From: Melghirimyces algeriensis
GTDB taxonomy: Bacteria > Bacillota > Bacilli > Thermoactinomycetales > DSM-45169
DNA length: 64,000 nt
Direction: 5' to 3'
Assembly (NCBI RefSeq): GCF_900182565.1
Contig: NZ_FXTI01000001.1
Location: forward strand, 124,001-188,000
The number at the start of each line of letters is the position of its first letter. Within the stretch, counting starts at the first letter, position 1. This document shows positions 59,405 through 64,000 of this stretch, one piece after another. The position numbers and the translations under genes were made by a program. The notes beneath the pieces were generated by a model, which was not told where the DNA came from, did no database searches, and saw nothing but the letters and a program-made list of their open reading frames with translations.

Positions 59405-61144
59405 ATGCCCCAACGGTTGGCGATGCCAGTGAAAGATCGGAACCATTCCGGTCAATTGCAACAAGACTATACAGGGTCGGAAATTTTGCTTCGATGTTTA
59501 ATTGAGGAAGGGGTGGAGGTGGTTTTTGGATATCCGGGAGGAGCGGTGCTTCCCATTTATGATTCGCTCTATCAGGGAGCGTTGAAGCACTTGCTGGCCC
59601 GCCATGAACAGGGAGCCATTCATGCGGCGGATGGTTATGCCCGCGCGACGGGTAAACCTGGAGTGGTGATCGCAACATCTGGGCCAGGAGCAACCAATCT
59701 GGTCACCGGGATTGCCAATGCCCAGATGGATTCCATTCCCCTGGTTTGTATCACAGGAAATGTTCCGCAAAACCTGATTGGGACAGATGCCTTTCAGGAA
59801 GCAGACATTACGGGAATAACAATGCCGATTACCAAACACAGTTATCTGGTTACGGATGTCCAGGATCTTCCCAGAGTGGTAAAAGAGGCATTTCATATCG
59901 CTTCCACAGGCAGACCGGGACCGGTATTGATCGATATTCCCAAAGATGTTTCCAATGCCCGGTCTTCTTACTCTTATCCGGACAGCATACACATCCGCGG
60001 ATATCAGCCGAAGACAGATCCCCATCCTTTGCAAATCAGCCGATTACACAAAATTCTCACTAAGGCGGAGAAGCCCCTGATTCTGGCTGGTGGTGGTGTG
60101 GTAACTGCCGGTGCGGAAAAAGAGCTGATCATGTTTGCGGAAAGAGCCAATATTCCTGTAACCACAACATTGATGGGATTGGGAGGTTTTTCAGGGCAAC
60201 ATCCCTTATGGTTGGGGATGCCGGGAATGCATGGAACGTATGCTGCCAATCACGCCCTTTTGGAATGTGATCTGTTGATTGGGATCGGTGCCCGTTTTGA
60301 TGACCGGGTAACCATGGGACGTCTTGATAAGTTTGCAACCAAAGCCAATATTGTTCATATTGACATCGATCCGGCGGAGATCGGCAAAAACGTGGACACC
60401 TATATTCCGATTGTTGGAGATGTAAAAAAGGTGCTCTCCACAGCTGTAGCTGAAGTTCCCCGCACCCCTTCTGATGCATGGATTGAAAAACTTCAGAAAT
60501 GGGTTCGGGAGAAGCCCTATACGTTTTGTGACTCTGATGAAGAACTGAAGCCTCAATGGGTGATTCGCCATCTTTATGAAAGTACGGGTGGAGATGCCAT
60601 TGTGACGACAGATGTTGGACAGCATCAGATGTGGGTGGCTCAGTATTTCCCGTTTGCCAACCCCCGCTCCTTCATTACCTCCGGTGGGTTGGGAACGATG
60701 GGATTCGGCTTTCCTGCCGCTCTTGGAGCTCAGTTGGGAAAACCGGAAGCTACAGTGATCAGTGTGACTGGTGACGGAGGGTTTCAAATGACGAGCCAGG
60801 AGCTGGCAGTGGCGTCTCTGGCCAATATTCCGGTGAAAGTGGCTGTGATCAATAACCGCTGTCTGGGAATGGTTCGCCAATGGCAGGAGGTCTTTTATAA
60901 AAAGCGATACAGTGAAGTTGATTTGGCTGACAGTCCAGACTTTGTCAAATTAGCTGAATCCTATGGAGTAAAGGCATGGAAGGCGGAGAATAAAGAAGAG
61001 GCCAAACGGGTTTGGAAAGAGGCACTTTCCCATCCGGGACCGGCTGTGGTTGATTTTCGGGTAGCCCCTGAGGAAAATGTTTATCCCATGGTGGCGCCGG
61101 GGACGGGTCTTGATGAGATGATTATGGGGGATGAGGATAAATGA
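59405..61144 (+). CDS. ilvB: Acetolactate synthase, catalytic subunit
   Basis: ThDP/FAD enzyme joining pyruvate with pyruvate or 2-oxobutyrate. It has 579 residues. The activating glutamate is in LARHEQGAIHAADGYARATG near residue 57. The ThDP-Mg motif is GDGGFQMTSQELAVA near 458, ending with INNRCLGMVRQWQ near 485. ATG at 59405 follows the T-box terminator, with AAAAGGAGG 12 bases before it; the upstream open frame overlaps the leader and is not used. It overlaps ilvN by four bases. Confidence 0.96.
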   Translation: MPQRLAMPVKDRNHSGQLQQDYTGSEILLRCLIEEGVEVVFGYPGGAVLPIYDSLYQGALKHLLARHEQGAIHAADGYARATGKPGVVIATSGPGATNLVTGIANAQMDSIPLVCITGNVPQNLIGTDAFQEADITGITMPITKHSYLVTDVQDLPRVVKEAFHIASTGRPGPVLIDIPKDVSNARSSYSYPDSIHIRGYQPKTDPHPLQISRLHKILTKAEKPLILAGGGVVTAGAEKELIMFAERANIPVTTTLMGLGGFSGQHPLWLGMPGMHGTYAANHALLECDLLIGIGARFDDRVTMGRLDKFATKANIVHIDIDPAEIGKNVDTYIPIVGDVKKVLSTAVAEVPRTPSDAWIEKLQKWVREKPYTFCDSDEELKPQWVIRHLYESTGGDAIVTTDVGQHQMWVAQYFPFANPRSFITSGGLGTMGFGFPAALGAQLGKPEATVISVTGDGGFQMTSQELAVASLANIPVKVAVINNRCLGMVRQWQEVFYKKRYSEVDLADSPDFVKLAESYGVKAWKAENKEEAKRVWKEALSHPGPAVVDFRVAPEENVYPMVAPGTGLDEMIMGDEDK

Positions 61145-61650
61145 GACACATTCTTTCTGTGTTGGTAAACGACCAACCCCGTGTTCTCGCCAGGGTGGCA
61201 AACCTTCTCGGTCGCCGGAATTTCAACATTGAAAGTATCAGTGTCGGTGAATCCGAGGAGCCTGGATTGTCGCGGATGGTCATCGTAACCACCGGAGATG
61301 AACGAACCATGGAACAGGTGCAAAAACAGCTCCACAAAGTGATTGATGTAATTAAAGTCCAGGATTTGAGTCAACATTCTGCGGTGGAACGCGAGTTGCT
61401 TCTGGTCAAAGTGGGAGCTGGACCGGCAGATCGAATGGAGATTGGTGGGATCATTGAACCGTTTCGGGCTTCGGTGGTGGATGTAGGTCCACAGAGTCTG
61501 ATGATTCAGGCGACAGGGGAGCGTTCCAAGCTGGATGCTCTGTTGGAGTTGTTACATCCATACGGGATTAAGGAAATTGCTCGCACAGGAGTAACAGCCT
61601 TGTCCAGAGGAGCGTCCAAAGCAGGAACCGCAGTTCTGGCTGGTGGTTGA
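61141..61650 (+). CDS. ilvN: Acetolactate synthase, regulatory subunit
   Basis: 169 residues. The N-terminal ACT domain (HILSVLVNDQPRVLARVANL) binds valine for feedback inhibition. The C-terminal ALS_ss domain follows, from about residue 85. Start ATG overlaps the ilvB stop (ATGA), so the subunits are made together. Confidence 0.96.
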   Translation: MRHILSVLVNDQPRVLARVANLLGRRNFNIESISVGESEEPGLSRMVIVTTGDERTMEQVQKQLHKVIDVIKVQDLSQHSAVERELLLVKVGAGPADRMEIGGIIEPFRASVVDVGPQSLMIQATGERSKLDALLELLHPYGIKEIARTGVTALSRGASKAGTAVLAGG

Positions 61651-61769
61651 TCGTTGATGTGGATCGAAAAGGGTTGGAATCAAAATTTTATGATCATGTG
61701 TATGGTTCTACTTTAATACTGCACCGCTTAAAATCAACAAAAACTGGATTTTTCTAAGGAGGATGTCAG

Positions 61770-62783
61770 ATGGCGAAAGTATATTATGGAAATGATGCAA
61801 ATCTTGATGCTTTGAAAGGGAAAACAGTGGCTGTGGTCGGTTATGGCAGCCAAGGTCACGCTCAAGCGCAAAATCTGCGTGATAGTGGTGTTCATGTAGT
61901 GATCGGCCTTCGTCGCGGCCGTTCCTGGGAACAGGCCAAGCGGGATGGATTTGAGGTGTACACGGTGGAGGAAGCAGTCAAAGAGGCAGATGTGGTGCAA
62001 ATCCTGATGCCGGATGAAGTGCAGGCAAACGTTTATCGGGAACAGGTGGCACCCTGTCTAAAACCGGGAGCAGCACTCTTCTTTTCCCACGGGTTTAACA
62101 TCCATTTTCAACAGATCAATCCTCCCGAAGATGTGGATGTTGTTTTGGTTGCTCCCAAGGGTCCCGGCCACCTGGTTCGACGGGTGTATGAAGAAGGATT
62201 TGGTGTTCCCGGTTTAATTGCCGTTCATCAAAATGCGTCCGGAAAAGCGTTGGAGATCGGGCTTGCCTACGCCAAAGGAATTGGTGCCACTCGCGCCGGA
62301 GTGATTGAAACCACCTTCAAGGAAGAGACGGAAACGGATTTGTTTGGAGAACAGGCGGTTTTGTGCGGAGGAGTCAGTCAACTGGTCCAAAATGGATTTG
62401 AAACCTTGATGGAAGCAGGATATCAGCCAGAAATCGCCTACTTTGAGTGCCTCCACGAATTGAAGCTGATTGTGGATCTGATGTATGAAGGTGGATTGTC
62501 CGGCATGCGTTATTCCATCAGCGATACAGCGGAGTATGGCGATTATGTCAGTGGCAAGCGGGTGGTTGGTGAAGCTTCCCGAAAGGCGATGAAAGAAGTG
62601 TTGAAGGAAATCCAGGATGGCACCTTTGCCAAGCGCTGGATTCAGGAAAATGAAGAGGGACGGAGAGAGTTCAACCGTTTGGCCAAGGAGGGTCAGGATC
62701 ACCCCATCGAACAAGTGGGCAAAAAGCTTCGTAAGACAATGGCTTGGATCGATAAAGAACAACAGGAACCCGTTAAACAGTGA
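61770..62783 (+). CDS. ilvC: Ketol-acid reductoisomerase
   Basis: Isomerises and reduces acetolactate with NADPH. It has 337 residues, the short class I form. The Rossmann site GYGSQGHAQAQNLRDSG is near residue 25, with RRGRS specifying NADPH near 49. LVAPKGPGHLVR near 127 and YECLHELKLIVDLMYEGG-like text (FECLHELKLIVDLMYEGG) near 229 carry metal-binding residues. ATG follows AAGGAGGA. A 119-base gap separates it from ilvN. Confidence 0.98.
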   Translation: MAKVYYGNDANLDALKGKTVAVVGYGSQGHAQAQNLRDSGVHVVIGLRRGRSWEQAKRDGFEVYTVEEAVKEADVVQILMPDEVQANVYREQVAPCLKPGAALFFSHGFNIHFQQINPPEDVDVVLVAPKGPGHLVRRVYEEGFGVPGLIAVHQNASGKALEIGLAYAKGIGATRAGVIETTFKEETETDLFGEQAVLCGGVSQLVQNGFETLMEAGYQPEIAYFECLHELKLIVDLMYEGGLSGMRYSISDTAEYGDYVSGKRVVGEASRKAMKEVLKEIQDGTFAKRWIQENEEGRREFNRLAKEGQDHPIEQVGKKLRKTMAWIDKEQQEPVKQ

Positions 62784-62808
62784 GATTTTATGATAGGGAG
62801 GAAGCGGC

Positions 62809-64000
62809 ATGCGAAGGGTGCAGTTTTTTGACACAACGTTGAGAGACGGGGAACAATCCCCCGGTGTAAACTTGAGTGCCAAGGAGAAGGTGGCGCTTGC
62901 CCTTCAACTGGAACGGCTGGGTATTGATGTGATTGAAGCCGGCTTTGCTGCGGCCTCCCCCGGAGACCTGGAAGCCGTTCGACAGGTGGGTGAAGCCGTT
63001 GGGAGTGCAACGGTGGTTAGCCTTGCACGAGCTGTCCCAGCCGATATTGAAAAAGCATGGGAAGCATTAAAGCATGCAAAAAATCCTGGTATTCATGTTT
63101 TTCTCGCCACTTCACCAATCCATCGGAAATACAAGTTGAATATGACAAAGGATGAAGTGTTGGAAAGAGCGGAATCCGCTGTCCGCTTGGCCAAACAATA
63201 TTTTCCCAACGTGGAGTTTTCTACGGAAGATGGAGGACGGACGGAAAAAGCGTTTCTCTGTCAGGTGGCGGAGCGGGTGATCGAGGCTGGAGCCGATGTC
63301 CTCAATATTCCGGATACGGTTGGTTACTTGACACCACAGCAGTACGGAGAGATTTTTCGATATCTCAGGGAAAATGTTCGGGAAATCGATAAGGTGAAGT
63401 TGTCTGCTCACTGCCATGACGATCTGGGGATGGCAACGGCCAATACGTTGGCGGCCATTGAAGCCGGTGTGGATCAGGTGGAAGGTACTATCAACGGGAT
63501 CGGTGAACGGGCGGGAAATACGTCCCTGGAAGAAGTGGCGATGGCTTTGGCGACTCGCAAGGATTACTATCAGGCAACGACTGGGCTCAATCTGAAGGAG
63601 ATTGCCAAAACAAGCCGGATGGTCAGTAAAATGACCGGTATGTTTGTACCAGGCAATAAAGCGGTCGTTGGCGCCAATGCTTTTGCTCATGAGTCAGGCA
63701 TCCATCAGGATGGGATGCTGAAAAACAGTTCCACCTATGAAATCATGCGACCGGAGATGGTCGGTTACGAAGCGAGTCGCATGGTACTCGGCAAACATTC
63801 CGGACGCCATGCGTTTCGGGATAAGTTGAAAAGCATGGGATATGAAATGTCGGATGAACAGATTTCCCAGCTGTTTGTTCGCTTTAAGGAATTGACTGAC
63901 CGCAAAAAAGTGATCGAAGACGAGGATATTGCTTCCCTTGTTGAAGAACGATGGGCCGGAGAGAAAGAGGTCTATACGTTGGAAACCATACAACTCTCGT
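62809..64000 (+). CDS. leuA: 2-Isopropylmalate synthase, 3' end beyond window
   Basis: First committed step of leucine synthesis, condensing acetyl-CoA with 2-oxoisovalerate. About 397 codons are visible and the frame is open at the right edge; the family has about 510-520, so the regulatory C-terminal domain is mostly missing. FFDTTLRDGEQSPGVN is near residue 6, LSAHCHDDLGMATANT near 199 carries the metal histidines, and HESGIHQDGMLK is near 294. ATG follows GGGAGGAAG. It continues the ilvBNC transcript. Confidence 0.96.
   Translation, partial: MRRVQFFDTTLRDGEQSPGVNLSAKEKVALALQLERLGIDVIEAGFAAASPGDLEAVRQVGEAVGSATVVSLARAVPADIEKAWEALKHAKNPGIHVFLATSPIHRKYKLNMTKDEVLERAESAVRLAKQYFPNVEFSTEDGGRTEKAFLCQVAERVIEAGADVLNIPDTVGYLTPQQYGEIFRYLRENVREIDKVKLSAHCHDDLGMATANTLAAIEAGVDQVEGTINGIGERAGNTSLEEVAMALATRKDYYQATTGLNLKEIAKTSRMVSKMTGMFVPGNKAVVGANAFAHESGIHQDGMLKNSSTYEIMRPEMVGYEASRMVLGKHSGRHAFRDKLKSMGYEMSDEQISQLFVRFKELTDRKKVIEDEDIASLVEERWAGEKEVYTLETIQLS

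Overview
The window comes from a low-to-mid GC, spore-forming member of the Bacilli (Bacillota). The central gene order ytsJ, accD-accA, pfkA, pyk, fxsA, ytvI, citZ-icd-mdh, phoP-phoR, polA-mutM-coaE, gapB, nrdR, dnaB-dnaI, ytxC, thrS, infC-rpmI-rplT is essentially that of Bacillus subtilis, with local insertions. Spore-associated genes (ytvI, ytxC, a Ger(x)C relic), many GTG/TTG starts and strong AGGAGG ribosome binding sites fit that group. A Thermoactinomycetaceae-like genus is my best guess, but this is inference only.

Layout: (1) 1-8665 is sulfate assimilation and siroheme synthesis (cysP, sat, cysC, sulfite reductase, a DUF3906-like protein, sumT, sirC). It is interrupted by a regulatory island of XRE repressors and an HTH-TPR regulator that has been tandemly duplicated, with one copy decaying. 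(2) 8707-21744 is central carbon and fatty-acid precursor metabolism: malic enzyme, acetyl-CoA carboxyltransferase, lower glycolysis and the TCA genes citZ-icd-mdh. (3) 22049-29071 is the complete phosphate-starvation unit phoPR-pstSCAB-phoU with a multi-repeat Pho box. (4) 29091-32122 is a minus-strand accessory block: a CYCXC-type lipoprotein with an in-frame TGA that is probably selenocysteine, a relic of an ABC ATPase, a TetR/methyltransferase-like pair and an EamA transporter. (5) 32299-47332 is the information-processing core: polA, mutM, coaE, a lytic transglycosylase, gapB with a CcpN-like site, nrdR, dnaB-dnaI, three tRNAs, ytxC, T-box-thrS, and an L20-leader-like region before infC-rpmI-rplT. 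(6) 47464-56857 is accessory: a membrane protein with a possible pseudokinase domain, an NCS1 permease/DUF917/hydantoinase-like cassette, a gerC pseudogene, a secreted nuclease and a MarR/DHA2 efflux pair. (7) 57055-64000 is branched-chain amino acid synthesis: ilvD, then a roughly 600-nt leader carrying a ykkC-class (probably ppGpp) riboswitch and a T-box in series, then ilvB-ilvN-ilvC-leuA. leuA runs off the end of the window.

The genes form coherent circuits. Siroheme made by SumT and SirC serves the sulfite reductase encoded beside them. PhoPR acts on the Pho box of pst. The ilvBNC-leuA transcript appears to read both the stringent-response alarmone and tRNA charging. The most notable points are the in-frame TGA with a SECIS-like hairpin in the CYCXC lipoprotein, the tandem riboswitch/T-box leader, and the duplicated XRE switch with its palindromic operators.
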